Assembly (NCBI RefSeq): GCF_001552075.1
Contig: NZ_BCQM01000005.1
Coordinates: forward strand, 62,001-126,000
From: Arthrobacter luteolus NBRC 107841
GTDB lineage: Bacteria > Actinomycetota > Actinomycetes > Actinomycetales > Micrococcaceae
Direction of reading: 5' to 3'
DNA: 64,000 bases
Shown in pieces: positions 18,166 to 27,541 of this stretch (positions within the stretch are counted from its first letter, which is position 1; every line of letters begins with the position of its first letter). Under the pieces are notes generated by a model. That model was given only the letters and a program-made list of their open reading frames with translations. It searched no databases and was not told the DNA's origin. A program made the translations under genes and the position numbers.

Positions 18166-19425
18166 ATGCCCCACACTCCGGGCCGTACAGCTTATGACGT
18201 TGTCGTTGTAGGAGGCGGAGCGGCTGGCGTGGCTGCGGCCGTCAGCGCAGCACGCAGTGGCGCTGCGGTTTGTCTTGTCGAACAGTACGGTTTCCTCGGC
18301 GGAGCGGCCACTAACAGCTCGGTGCTCGCGTACTGCGGTTTCTACGACCAGCAGGGTGAGCAGGTGGTCTACGGCTTCGGCGACGAGTTCCTCCAAGAAC
18401 TCCACCGCCATGACCTCTACCGCCGGGAAACCTTCAGCAACTCCGGCAACACGGTCGTCCTCCTCGACCTCGAAACCACCAAACTCATCCTGGACAAGCT
18501 CGTGGCCTCGGCCGGCATCGACGTCCTGTTCCACAGCACGCTCCACTCCGCACGCCGCGGTCCAGGCGGAATCGAAAGCGTCCTGATCTCCCACCGCGGA
18601 GGGAATCTGGAGCTCACGGCCAAGGCCTTCGTCGACTGCAGCGGCGACGGGGCGCTCCTGGCCGCCGCGGGCGCCGACCATCATCTCTCACCGACTGACC
18701 AGCGTCAGGCCAGCACTCTTGTGATGAGGGTTGGCGGGGTGGCGGAAGACGCCGAGACGTCGTCCCAGGCAATGGATGATGCACTGGCCCGCTATGCCGC
18801 CCGGACGGGCGTGGAACTCGGCCGCAGCAACGGTACCTGTGTACGGCTGCCCCTCTCCCGCGAATTGATGCTGCTCCTGGCTGACGAACACATCGACATA
18901 CTTGATGTCCAGCAGCTCAGCGGCGCGGAGAGCCGGGCCAGGGCACTGTGCCACGACTATCTGGACGCCTTCGTATCCTTCCTGCCTGGCTGGCGGGATG
19001 CCTACCTGGCAGCCACGGGCCCGCAACTGGGAATCCGCGAGGGACGCAGGCTTCTGGGACAGGAAACGGTGCGGGCCTCGGACGTGAGCGGAGCGCGGCG
19101 GCGCCCCGAGGATGCAATTGCCCGCTGTGGCTGGCCCATGGAGGATCACGCCGTAGCCGGATCCACTTCCTACCATCGGATTGCGGGGAAGAGCTGGTAC
19201 CACATTCCCTACGGCGCCCTGGCTTCCTCCGACGTGACGAATCTCTGGGCCGCTGGACGCCTGGTCAGCTCCGACAACCGGGCATTTGCTTCCCTCCGGG
19301 TCATGGGTACGTCCTTTGCGACCGGTCAGGCAGCCGGGCTCGCGGCGGCCCTCTACGTCCGGGACAGCACAGTTGATGTCCTGCGGCTGCAGGAAGCACT
19401 CGTCGGTCAGGGGGCACTGCTGTGA
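18166..19425 (+). CDS. FAD-dependent oxidoreductase, FAD_oxidored family, first gene of an ABC operon
   Basis: A 419-residue flavoprotein. The N-terminal dinucleotide-binding fingerprint GGGAAGVAAAVSAARSG (about residues 16-32) is followed by an EQYGFLGG-AATNS loop typical of the PF12831-type FAD-dependent oxidoreductases (relatives of succinate dehydrogenase and HdrA flavin domains). The C-terminal part has the second FAD contact (NLWAAGRLVSSDNRAFASLRVMG). There is no signal peptide, so it is cytosolic. The substrate is unknown. It begins a five-gene operon in which four junctions overlap or nearly touch; its stop overlaps the next start (GTGA). Probable role: oxidation of the imported compound. 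Confidence 0.85.
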   Translation: MPHTPGRTAYDVVVVGGGAAGVAAAVSAARSGAAVCLVEQYGFLGGAATNSSVLAYCGFYDQQGEQVVYGFGDEFLQELHRHDLYRRETFSNSGNTVVLLDLETTKLILDKLVASAGIDVLFHSTLHSARRGPGGIESVLISHRGGNLELTAKAFVDCSGDGALLAAAGADHHLSPTDQRQASTLVMRVGGVAEDAETSSQAMDDALARYAARTGVELGRSNGTCVRLPLSRELMLLLADEHIDILDVQQLSGAESRARALCHDYLDAFVSFLPGWRDAYLAATGPQLGIREGRRLLGQETVRASDVSGARRRPEDAIARCGWPMEDHAVAGSTSYHRIAGKSWYHIPYGALASSDVTNLWAAGRLVSSDNRAFASLRVMGTSFATGQAAGLAAALYVRDSTVDVLRLQEALVGQGALL

Positions 19426-20285
19426 GGGGGCCCTGGATCCAGCTGCCGCAGCGGGTCGCGCTGACCGGAGCCGCCGGCTCTCTGGCGTCCGACATCATCC
19501 CGGCGCTGCAGGACGCAGGGATAGAGCTGCGCTGCATCGACCGGGTCCGTCCCGAACGGGATTTCGGCGCTGACTGGGCGATCTGCGACGTCAATGACCG
19601 CTCGGCTCTCAGCACCGCTTTGTCAGGATGTGACGCCTTAATCCATCTCGCTGGTATACCGCTGGAGGACGACTGGGACCGGATCCTCCGGGCCAACATA
19701 GACGGCACCCAGGCAGTGCTTGAAAGCGCACGGCTGCAGGGCATCACCAAAGCAGTGCTGGCAAGTTCGATTCATGCCGCCGGCTTTACTCCGGTCCCCA
19801 CCGACGGCACAGCGGTCCCCGACGATACTCCGGTGCGCCCCAATACCTTTTACGGAGTCTCCAAAGCTGCATTGGAGGCCCTGGGCAGTTACTACCATGA
19901 CCGGCACGGCATGGACGTAATTTGCCTGCGTATCGCGTCGCGCTTCGAACAGCCCCGGGACGCCAGGATGCTGAGCACCTGGCTCTCCCCCGGAGATGCG
20001 GGTTCCCTGTTCCTCCATGCCCTGGATAAGCCCTCAAACGGTTACCGCATCATCTGGGGGGTCTCGGCCAACACCCGTGGCTACTTGTCCGCTACCGGCG
20101 GCTCCGCAATCGGCTACGAGCCGGATGACGACGCCGAACTCTGGGCACCGGGCCTGATCGGCCCACATGCCCCGGAATACCTGCAGGCCTCCGAATGGGA
20201 CCAGCAGTTCATTGGAGGGATCTTCTGCTCCCCACTCCCTCCCCGCCAACCCTCACAGTCCTCCGACATTCAGGAAACAAGATGA
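19422..20285 (+). CDS. NAD-dependent epimerase/dehydratase (SDR), uronate-dehydrogenase-like
   Basis: A 287-residue extended SDR. The N-terminal cofactor loop reads TGAAGSLASDI (an early Gly-x2-Gly-x-Leu variant), the catalytic Ser region is ASSIHAAGF and the Tyr-Lys pair is YGVSK. The ASS-x-HAAGF and YGVSKAALE patterns recall NAD-dependent uronate (hexuronate) dehydrogenases, which oxidise a cyclic uronic acid to a lactone. Substrate assignment is a guess. GTG start overlaps the previous stop, and its own stop overlaps the next ATG (ATGA). Confidence 0.82.
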   Translation: MRGPWIQLPQRVALTGAAGSLASDIIPALQDAGIELRCIDRVRPERDFGADWAICDVNDRSALSTALSGCDALIHLAGIPLEDDWDRILRANIDGTQAVLESARLQGITKAVLASSIHAAGFTPVPTDGTAVPDDTPVRPNTFYGVSKAALEALGSYYHDRHGMDVICLRIASRFEQPRDARMLSTWLSPGDAGSLFLHALDKPSNGYRIIWGVSANTRGYLSATGGSAIGYEPDDDAELWAPGLIGPHAPEYLQASEWDQQFIGGIFCSPLPPRQPSQSSDIQETR

Positions 20286-21073
20286 CCCCAGAAACTTCGA
20301 CGGACTATGCCTTCGAGGTCAACTCCGTACACAAGGTATTCCCCGGTTCCACCGGTGTCCATGCCCTCGATGACATCAATCTGAAGCTGAAGGAGGGCTC
20401 CTTCACTTGTATCGTGGGTCCTTCCGGCTGCGGAAAGTCAACCCTACTTCGCATCCTGGGCGACCTGGAAACAGCAACTTCCGGCCATATCTCCACAAGC
20501 CTTCGAGCAGACAAGGTTCCGACCTCAGCGTTCGTATTCCAGGAACACGGCGTGTTTCCCTGGTTCAACGTCCTGCAGAACGTCGCGTTCGGCGAGCAAA
20601 TGGCCGGTGTGGGCCGACGTGAACGCGAGGAGCACGCCCGGCACTGGATTGCCGAAGCCGGATTGACCGGGTTCGAGAACTCCTATCCGCATCAGCTGTC
20701 CGGCGGTATGCGCCAGCGCATTGCCATCGCCCGCGCGTTTGCCACCGGATCCCCCGCACTGCTGATGGATGAGCCGCTGGGTGCCCTTGACGCACAGACA
20801 CGGATGCTGATGCAGGAACAGCTGGTGAAGCTATGGGAGCTGGAGCGCAAAACGGTTGTTCTTGTCACCCACTCAATTGAAGAAGCGCTCCTGCTGGGCG
20901 ACCAGATCGTGATGATGTCCGCCCGCCCCGGCCGGGTCAAGGAAATCATTGACGTCCCGTTCGGACGCCCCCGCAGCATGCAGATCGAAGCAAGCCCCGA
21001 GTTCGCGTCAATGAAGCAGGATATCTGGGATTCATTGCGCGACGAAGTCCAAGCATCTCTGAGGTATTCCTAA
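20282..21073 (+). CDS. ABC transporter ATPase (nitrate/sulfonate/taurine-type)
   Basis: A 263-residue ATPase with Walker A GPSGCGKST (46-54), signature LSGGMRQR, Walker B LLMDEPLGALD and the switch histidine in VTHSIEEA. The EHGVFPW Q-loop form (FQEHGVFPW) and the ARPGRV segment are typical of SsuB/TauB/NrtD proteins. It energises import through the adjacent permease. The ATG at 20282 overlaps the previous stop by four bases; an upstream GTG frame is not needed. Confidence 0.92.
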   Translation: MTPETSTDYAFEVNSVHKVFPGSTGVHALDDINLKLKEGSFTCIVGPSGCGKSTLLRILGDLETATSGHISTSLRADKVPTSAFVFQEHGVFPWFNVLQNVAFGEQMAGVGRREREEHARHWIAEAGLTGFENSYPHQLSGGMRQRIAIARAFATGSPALLMDEPLGALDAQTRMLMQEQLVKLWELERKTVVLVTHSIEEALLLGDQIVMMSARPGRVKEIIDVPFGRPRSMQIEASPEFASMKQDIWDSLRDEVQASLRYS

Positions 21074-21074
21074 C

Positions 21075-21944
21075 ATGACTACAACCATCCACGACCAAAC
21101 CAAAGCCCCGGCCGACGTCGAACTTCAGGGTGCTATTCAGCGTGAGTTCTCCCGGGAGCAGCGGCTCCGCTTCCGTGACCTCTCCCTCTCCATCCTGACT
21201 CCGGTCCTGCTCCTTGCCCTCTGGGAACTGCTGGCCCGCAGCGGTGCCGTCGATGCACGACTGTTTACCCCGCCCACCCAGATCGCGGTACAGGCGTGGA
21301 GCATGATGGAAAGCAACGAACTCTGGAAGCACACAGGAGCCACCGTGGCGCGGCTGAGCGTTGGTTTCGCGTGTGGCGCCGTGGCAGGCATCGCCGTCGG
21401 CCTGTTGATGGGTGTCTGGCGGCCTCTGCGCGCCGCACTCGGCCCGACTTTCACGGCCCTCTACGCCCTGCCCAAGATCGCGATCCTTCCGCTGCTGCTG
21501 CTCATCTTCGGCCTCACCGAGACTCCTAAAGTGCTCAGCGTTGCCATTTCGGTATTTTTCGTCATCCAAATCAACACCCTCGCCGGCATTGTCCAGATCG
21601 ATGCGCGCGTGCTGGAAGCTGCCCGCGCCTACAAGGCCACCGGGTTTAAGTTGTTCCGGCATGTGCTGCTCCCTGGAGCAACGCCGGCGATTATCACCGG
21701 CCTCCGAGTCGCTGCTGGAATGTCCGTCATCGTTATTACCGCTGTGGAGTTTGTGGCGTCGAACGACGGTCTCGGTTACCTCATCTGGAATTCCTGGCAG
21801 CTGTTCCAGCCCGCCAAGATGTACGTCGGGCTGATTGTTGTTTCCCTCGTGGGCGCGCTGGTGACAGCACTGGTGCTTCTCCTCGAGCGGGCAGTACTTC
21901 CCTGGAAATATTCCAATGGATCAAAAAAGAAGGATAAGAAGTGA
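21075..21944 (+). CDS. ABC transporter permease (SsuC/TauC-like)
   Basis: A 289-residue integral membrane protein with about six helices and the cytoplasmic EAA loop EAARAYKATGFKLFRHVLLPGA that docks the ATPase. Residues 1-40 are hydrophilic. It starts one base after the ATPase stop. Its stop overlaps the start of the binding protein (GTGA). Confidence 0.93.
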   Translation: MTTTIHDQTKAPADVELQGAIQREFSREQRLRFRDLSLSILTPVLLLALWELLARSGAVDARLFTPPTQIAVQAWSMMESNELWKHTGATVARLSVGFACGAVAGIAVGLLMGVWRPLRAALGPTFTALYALPKIAILPLLLLIFGLTETPKVLSVAISVFFVIQINTLAGIVQIDARVLEAARAYKATGFKLFRHVLLPGATPAIITGLRVAAGMSVIVITAVEFVASNDGLGYLIWNSWQLFQPAKMYVGLIVVSLVGALVTALVLLLERAVLPWKYSNGSKKKDKK

Positions 21945-22948
21945 AAATCAGACTGAAACTTTCTGCCGCAATGGTGCTGGCAGCCCTCGTGACGACCGGA
22001 TGCAGCGCCGAATCCGGTGCGGAAGCCGAAGGACCCGAAATGACGGGGGTGAGCGTCGGCATCGTGCAGCTGCCCATCTTTGCTCCCATCTACGTTGCCG
22101 ATGCCAAGGGATACTTCGAAGACGAAGGCCTGGAAGTGACCCTGGAAACGGTTAAGTCCGGCCAGGATGCCATTCCTTTGGCTTCCAGCGGCAAGCTCGA
22201 CGTCGTAGCCGCCGGTTTCTCGGCTGGAATGTTCAGCGCCATCGAAACCGGCCTCGACATCAAGGTTGTAGGTTCGATGGGTGTTGCAGACGGTAATACT
22301 GAAGAGAGCCCTACCAGCCTGGTCGTTTCGAAGGCATTGGCCGATGACAACCAGATCAACGGAGTCGAAGACCTGCGTGACCGGAAGGTCGGCGCTGCCG
22401 GCGGTGCCGGTGGAACCGGCGCGTTCCTCCTGGCCTTGGCACTGGAGGAAGCAGGCCTGGGCATCAACGACGTCGAGGTCGTCAACCTCGGCAACCCGGA
22501 TATGCCTACGGCCATTGCCAACGGCAGCCTCGATGCAGGCTTGATCTCCGCTCCGTTCTCTACGCTGGCCATCAGCGACGAGACGGCTGTCCAGCTCAGT
22601 GTTCCCCCGGCAGGTACCTCCGGTACCGGAATGATCTTCGGCGGGCACTTCGCAGGCTCTGACAACGCGCAGAAGTTCTTTAATGCCGTAGCGCGCGCGG
22701 CCAAGGACCTCCAGGGTGATGATCGCTACTCGGACGAGAACCTGAAGATCATCGGTGACGCCACCGGACAGACTGCCGAGGAAGTCAAGGCCGTCCCGCT
22801 CTACACCTGGCTCCCCAACCTGGCACCCCTCCCTGAGCAGCTGGCCAAGATGGAGGAAGTGTGGATGGCGTCCGGCGCGATCGAGTACGCAGATCCGATT
22901 AAGCAGGACAGCTATGTCGACTCCAGCTTCTCGGAGAATGCGAAGTAG
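21941..22948 (+). CDS. ABC transporter substrate-binding lipoprotein (NMT1/SsuA type)
   Basis: A 335-residue lipoprotein with a short signal and lipobox LVTTGC (Cys21), anchoring it to the outer face of the membrane. The body has the SsuA/NMT1 fold pattern: VGIVQLPIFAPIYVADAKGYFEDEGLEV, a DAIPLASSGKLDVV loop and an AGGAGGTGAFLLALAL ligand-binding turn. This family binds sulfonates, nitrate, thiamine precursors and other compounds, so the substrate is open. GTG start at 21941. It is the last gene of the operon and is followed by a hairpin. Confidence 0.92.
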   Translation: MKIRLKLSAAMVLAALVTTGCSAESGAEAEGPEMTGVSVGIVQLPIFAPIYVADAKGYFEDEGLEVTLETVKSGQDAIPLASSGKLDVVAAGFSAGMFSAIETGLDIKVVGSMGVADGNTEESPTSLVVSKALADDNQINGVEDLRDRKVGAAGGAGGTGAFLLALALEEAGLGINDVEVVNLGNPDMPTAIANGSLDAGLISAPFSTLAISDETAVQLSVPPAGTSGTGMIFGGHFAGSDNAQKFFNAVARAAKDLQGDDRYSDENLKIIGDATGQTAEEVKAVPLYTWLPNLAPLPEQLAKMEEVWMASGAIEYADPIKQDSYVDSSFSENAK

Positions 22949-22967
22949 CTGACCTTTCTAGTTCATA

Positions 22968-22995
22968 GGGCGGGTTTCCATTCGGGGACCCGCCC
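22968..22995 (+). terminator. Hairpin terminating the FAD/SDR/ABC operon
   Basis: Arms GGGCGGGT (22968-22975) and ACCCGCCC (22988-22995) with a 12-base loop, followed by TCTTC rather than a long T-tract. It lies 20 bases after the stop. Confidence 0.7.
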
Positions 22996-23079
22996 TCTTC
23001 GCGCTTCATTCGGGGTCCGCAACGGCCCAATGCATGAGCAACAGCTTTTGATGTCGCTGTTGCCCCCCTCGCCCGTACT

Positions 23080-23130
23080 GTCAGGCCAGATGGGCTGACA
23101 GGCCAAATGGGCTGACAGGCCAAAGCAGCA
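23080..23130 (+). repeat. Three tandem 17-base units
   Basis: Units at 23080-23096, 23097-23113 and 23114-23130 share GACAGGCCAAATGGGCT with one or two changes in the first and a divergent end in the third. Non-coding. Confidence 0.8.
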
Positions 23131-23279
23131 CGGGTCAGATAAGTGCAGGAAATGCCTGCCCCAGGGAGGGGTGTCCGGCACACCCTTGCCTTTCGGATGG
23201 CAACATGAAAACTCTCAGGCGCGGAGCCTCGTTCTCCATACCAGGACTAATATGGGGCACCCGTGCAAAGGAGAGCCCC

Positions 23280-23861
23280 GTGGGCAAGGTGGTTATGTAT
23301 GCCTCCGTGTCGGTGGACGGTTTCATCGCGAACGAGCACGAACAGTCCGGACCACTGTTTGACTGGTTACTCAACGGTGACGTCCCGTTGGACGAGAGCG
23401 GCGTGGTGTTGGTCTCGCAGACGTCCTACGACTACATCCGGCCGTATTGGGACCAAATCGGGGCGACAATCGCCGGCCGCCGAGTCTTCGACCTGACGGA
23501 CGGCTGGGATGGGAAGCCTCCGGGCGGGGTCGCCCACGTGGTCGTCGTGACACACCGGCCGAAGCCTGAGGGCTGGGACCCCGAGGCGCCGTTTCACTTC
23601 GTAGACAGCATCAAGGCAGCCGTGGCCAAGGCGCAGGAGCTTGCGGGTGAGCGTATCGTTGAGGTTGCCGCGGGCGACGTCGGTGGCCAGGTGTTTGCCG
23701 CCGGCCTGGTCGACGAGGTGCGCATGGACGTTGTGCCCGTCGTATTTGGGTCGGGCAAGCGCTACTTCGGGTCGGTCCACGCACAGCACCTGCTGGAGGA
23801 TCCCGATGTCGTGATCCAGGGCAACCGGGTGCAACACATGCGCTATCGGGTTCGGCGCTGA
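23280..23861 (+). CDS. Dihydrofolate-reductase/RibD C-terminal-like reductase
   Basis: A 193-residue protein with the RibD-C/DHFR fold pattern: N-terminal VVMYASVSVDGFIA, a GRRVFDLTDGW cofactor loop, GDVGGQVFAAGLVDEV and a VPVVFGSGKRYFG strand. Family members are NADPH reductases, many of unknown substrate. The GTG at 23280 has an AAAGGAG ribosome binding site, better than the longer frame beginning at 23205. It is the last gene before the parS-rich, gene-free stretch, toward which it and parB both read. Confidence 0.88.
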   Translation: MGKVVMYASVSVDGFIANEHEQSGPLFDWLLNGDVPLDESGVVLVSQTSYDYIRPYWDQIGATIAGRRVFDLTDGWDGKPPGGVAHVVVVTHRPKPEGWDPEAPFHFVDSIKAAVAKAQELAGERIVEVAAGDVGGQVFAAGLVDEVRMDVVPVVFGSGKRYFGSVHAQHLLEDPDVVIQGNRVQHMRYRVRR

Positions 23862-24068
23862 CTGATCTCCAACCAACAGTCGAAAAGGCAAACGGAGCGT
23901 TGCAGTAATTGAGCTGCCGGATCATCGCCACAACCGCAGACCTGCCTAAAGGATGTTCCCGCACTCCCAGGCCGCTCCGTTCATTGCAAGTAGGCAACCA
24001 GTTAGCCGCGGAATTCTTGGGCTACGGTTACTGCCCCGGCACCAAGAGCCTGCTGTCTTAGGATTCCC

Positions 24069-24082
24069 GTTTCACGTGAAAC
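24069..24082. promoter_or_regulatory. parS site 1
   Basis: Perfect palindrome GTTTCACGTGAAAC, the consensus bacterial parS bound by ParB. It is the outermost copy from oriC in this window. Confidence 0.95.
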
Positions 24083-24326
24083 GACACCTCCCTTGATTGG
24101 GCACAACCATTCCCGGGGTCCACTACAGGTGGTGATTGGTGGGCTGGGTCTATCGAGCAGTCCGATCTTCGGTCCCGCTCTCCAGCTGCTCGCCGTCCGC
24201 ACCAGAAGTGCACTCACAACGGCTACCGGTATTCTCACTACCTCGGTGTAGTGTTTCTCCGGCGCAGCGGTCAGCCTGGGTGATGCGTGGGAAATCCTGT
24301 GGCGTGGAGTGCACGGCGGCCACCGT

Positions 24327-24358
24327 GTTCAAATGCAGTGGCGTTCAAATGCAGTGGC
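24327..24358 (+). repeat. Tandem duplication of a 16-base unit
   Basis: GTTCAAATGCAGTGGC occurs twice head to tail (24327-24342 and 24343-24358) in the gene-free region. It may be a slippage product. Confidence 0.85.
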
Positions 24359-25476
24359 CGCTCGGGTACCGTGCCTCGCAGAGCGAGTGAAGAGGGTTCC
24401 AGGAGGCCTTGCGCCAGCCCATGACGGCAACCCATCGAGAGGAGTACGGTCTCCGGCATCTTGAACCGGCGTCAGCCTGCGCCCGTTGAACATCTTGATG
24501 ACCATGTTGCCTGCTCCAAGGATTTGCCCTGAGTACCGATTCCACCAGCTGACAACCTCTTTCCTCCCGTTGCTGCGCTCTGGAAGCCTAGAACTCCCCA
24601 CAGCGCGGATGGTCCTCCGCTGCTTTTATGAGCTGACTTGCTCTGCGGCCTTGACCCCGACTCCCTCTCGGTCAGCATGGGACACCTTTAGAGATGGTTG
24701 ATGAGTCGCGAGATCATGACAGTGACGAGTGCTTTCTGAGACTGGGCGGCCGTTTCCCCTCCGATCCACCACGGCTGGCCTGACACCCCTAAATTCTCTC
24801 TCGGTCTATGGAATACTCCGCGGGGTCCATGCCGGATGCCACCGAGTAGGACAGTTATTCACCACTATCCGATATCCCTGGGCGACCGGTCCGTGAAAAG
24901 CTCAACCAGATGGCCTCAGCCCGCTGAGTCACTCTGGGACGACATCGGGACCACAAAGGATCTGCATATCGCTTGTTGCCAGCTTCCACCGCTACCCAGA
25001 ACCGTCGGCATGAACGCTGCCGGCCACGGCCACGTGCTTGCCTGCAGGACCCCACGTGCAGGCTGATCCCAAGCAAGGGCTGGCCTGGATGGTTAACCAT
25101 CGCCTCGTACCCGGCCATTTGCTCCCACGTGAATGCGACACCCATCGCAACAGTGCCCACAGCAAGGGATTCTCTTATGTCGAGTGCACCATTCCCCGAG
25201 GCTCCTCCGAGCCTGACTCGGGGGGGGTAGGTCGCCTCAGTATTCCAACACTTCGCTCCTCGCGATGTCGACGCACCCCTAGCACTCTCGCCCCCCCTGT
25301 TCGATAGCCCGCGGAAGCCGGAGGGGACAACCACCTGGCATCAGCCATACCTCCCGCCCCATGCCCCATATCTCCCCGCGTCCCCGCGTCCCCGCCCCTA
25401 CCAGTATCAAGTCGATCCCCGTTGTTACCCCGCTTTAACCGCCCCATCGCTAGAAGCGGCAATGCTGCCGCCAAGC

Positions 25477-25490
25477 GTTTCACGTGAAAC
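25477..25490. promoter_or_regulatory. parS site 2
   Basis: Perfect GTTTCACGTGAAAC in the gene-free region, just after a pyrimidine-rich patch. Confidence 0.95.
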
Positions 25491-25760
25491 ATTTGCCTGC
25501 TCAGTGAAACTCTGTGCTTTCAACTGAGTGCTCCTTATGGTGGTCAGCACGTGGGAGTCCAAGCCAATTCCCTACTCGCCGGCGCATATCCCCAGCGAGT
25601 AGACCTGGCAAACAACCTTGTGGTGGATTCTGCTTCCGGCGCAGGAGAATACGAAGGACGGTGATCCTGACAAGACGGTCGGTACAAGGTGGCGACCCTG
25701 GTCATAAGTGGTTTGTTGCGGAGCACTGGCCAGGGCAACGCCCGGACCAAGCGCGACAAT

Positions 25761-25774
25761 GTTTCACGTGAAAC
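25761..25774. promoter_or_regulatory. parS site 3
   Basis: Perfect GTTTCACGTGAAAC, 284 bases from site 2. Confidence 0.95.
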
Positions 25775-25910
25775 AGCGGGCAAACGCGGCGGTCCACAAT
25801 GCAGTGCACCCGTGGTCCAGCGTGGTGCGTCGGCTCACCCACACTCTGCTTTGCTCTGCTCCGCTCCGCTCCGCTCTCAACTGCTCTACTCCGCCGCACC
25901 GCACTGTCCT

Positions 25911-25950
25911 GCTCGGGACTGCGTGGGACTGCTCGGGACTGCTCGGGACT
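25911..25950 (+). repeat. Four tandem 10-base units in a CTCCG/CTGCT-rich patch
   Basis: GCTCGGGACT three times and GCGTGGGACT once, in tandem. The preceding 60 bases are built from short CTCTG/CTCCG steps. A simple-sequence patch between parS sites 3 and 4. Confidence 0.9.
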
Positions 25951-26398
25951 GCGCAGAAGCCTCAGTACACATCTCTGGCGGCAGGAAGGAATCCTTAGGC
26001 AGTGAACCCCAGGAGCATGCCTCGGCGATAATCGCCCCGCAGCCTTTGGCGGCACTGAGCCCCCGTACTGAGAAGGGAGCCACTTGCTACAGCGGTGGCC
26101 CAGACAAGCAGAGACTGGCGCGCAGGGCATCTCTGGAATCGAGGGCGGTCCTCCCACTCTTCAAGGTCAAGGCATTCCATCACTGATAGTCGTTCCTTGA
26201 ACAGCAACGGGAACGGTTTTTGTTTATGGACGATAAAGTGATGAAGTCTTTTAGATTTGCGTCCTGCGCGTCTACTGGACGGAGAGCCCAGTGGAATCCG
26301 GTGAGCCATGCTTCCATGCCCAAGGTTCCGCAGAATCTATGAGCGCGAGTTCTGGGAGCCCATGCTTAGTTTCGCCAAATCAGCGCCGAGACTTTCGT

Positions 26399-26412
26399 GT
26401 TTCACGTGAAAC
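26399..26412. promoter_or_regulatory. parS site 4
   Basis: Perfect GTTTCACGTGAAAC in the gene-free region. Confidence 0.95.
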
Positions 26413-26765
26413 TGAACTCTTTCTTGCCGTCATCCAAGCGCATGTAATGGCGACGGCAGTTTCCAGAGGGGCTTACTGTCAGGAACTTTGACTGCATGCC
26501 GATGCTCTGCATATTGGCTGACATTTCATACAGGGTCGCTTCATGGAACCGTACACTCCCGAGTGGGTAACCTGTAGCCAGAGACTTCTGCATCAAGCGG
26601 TGTTCTTAGGTGTTTAGCGATTGCTTATCAATAAGGGTTGATACCCAAGATAAGAGCTTCTAAGGCAAGCGCCTATTCTCCCTCCAGTAATCGGCTAGGG
26701 CCTCAAGACACCCCTAGTCTCCGCCCATCTCTTCGTTATGCCCCGCCGTACATGACCAGACACTT

Positions 26766-26779
26766 GTTTCACGTGAAAC
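26766..26779. promoter_or_regulatory. parS site 5
   Basis: Perfect GTTTCACGTGAAAC in the gene-free region. Confidence 0.95.
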
Positions 26780-27296
26780 GGGACAACGAATCGCACCCGT
26801 TCTCCAGTGATCATCAGACTCAACCCAAGCATCGATACTGCCTGTTCGACCGGTGAATCGGCTAGCTGAGAGCGCGGTACGTGGAGGATTATATGAAGGC
26901 GGTAAGTCTCCGCCTGGGCACTACGTCAAGCCCGTTGTCTACGCTGCAGCCCAGCCCACGATCCCTTGCCCGAGGTTCCACAGCTCCTTGCTTCTTTCTT
27001 GTTTCTTCTTGCAATTGCTCTTGTGTACCCCATTTTTCAATCGGGACAGCTGTTTTCGTTTGTACTAACGGTGCTTGTGGATTACCGGGCAGTCCTTTCG
27101 GGTAGCCGACGCCAGTCAAACCGGAACGGCCCGCGAGCAGAGAAGTTTGAGTAGCGTCCCCCTCCGCTATCGCCTGAGGGCGGCAGCGGACCTGCGAGAC
27201 TCTAAGAACGCAGTGCGCGGAGACGAGCGCTTCCCTGCGCAGAAGGCCGTCAGTATCTGACCCAACAACAAAGATTCGGATCGGTCACCCGTCCAT

Positions 27297-27310
27297 GTTT
27301 CACGTGAAAC
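27297..27310. promoter_or_regulatory. parS site 6
   Basis: Perfect GTTTCACGTGAAAC, 220 bases from the parB terminator copy. Confidence 0.95.
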
Positions 27311-27503
27311 GTCCGCAGTATGAACATGTTGTAATGCTGAACTCGCGTCTAGAGGCCTTCTGAAGTCTTCCAATTTGATTCGAATGCGAGGATCACGTCT
27401 GCAGCAGGTAGAAACTGATCGAATTCAGGACCGATATGGTCGAACCGAACCGCTTCACATCTCCAGACATAGAGCTGTCGTGGGTCTGCAGTGCCAAGAG
27501 ACG

Positions 27504-27541
27504 AAAAAGGCCGCCTGTTTCACGTGAAACAGGCGGCCTTT
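27504..27541 (-). terminator. parB intrinsic terminator built around parS
   Basis: Bases 27506-27541 form a 36-base perfect palindrome: AAAGGCCGCCT, the parS core, then AGGCGGCCTTT. It lies 10 bases after the parB stop, and on the transcribed strand it runs into TTTTT (complement of 27504-27508). RNA made from it would fold into a long stem with almost no loop. Confidence 0.88.
27517..27530. promoter_or_regulatory. parS site 7, inside the parB terminator
   Basis: Perfect GTTTCACGTGAAAC forming the centre of the longer palindrome that terminates parB. Confidence 0.95.

Larger units (their letters stand above)
22949..23279. other. Intergenic stretch with a terminator and 17-base repeats
   Basis: 331 bases between the binding-protein gene and the RibD-like gene. 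It holds a GC hairpin just after the operon and a threefold 17-base repeat; no coding frame is credible. AAAGGAG just before 23280 belongs to the next gene. Confidence 0.7.

Noticed and set aside
25860-25960. Possible CRISPR-like array (10-base repeats)
   Set aside because: Units are only 10 bases, directly tandem, with no spacers and no cas genes.
24000-27440. Many 60-165-codon frames in the parS field
   Set aside because: Overlapping on both strands, no consistent start signals or conserved motifs; several simply read through parS as VSRET or FHVK.
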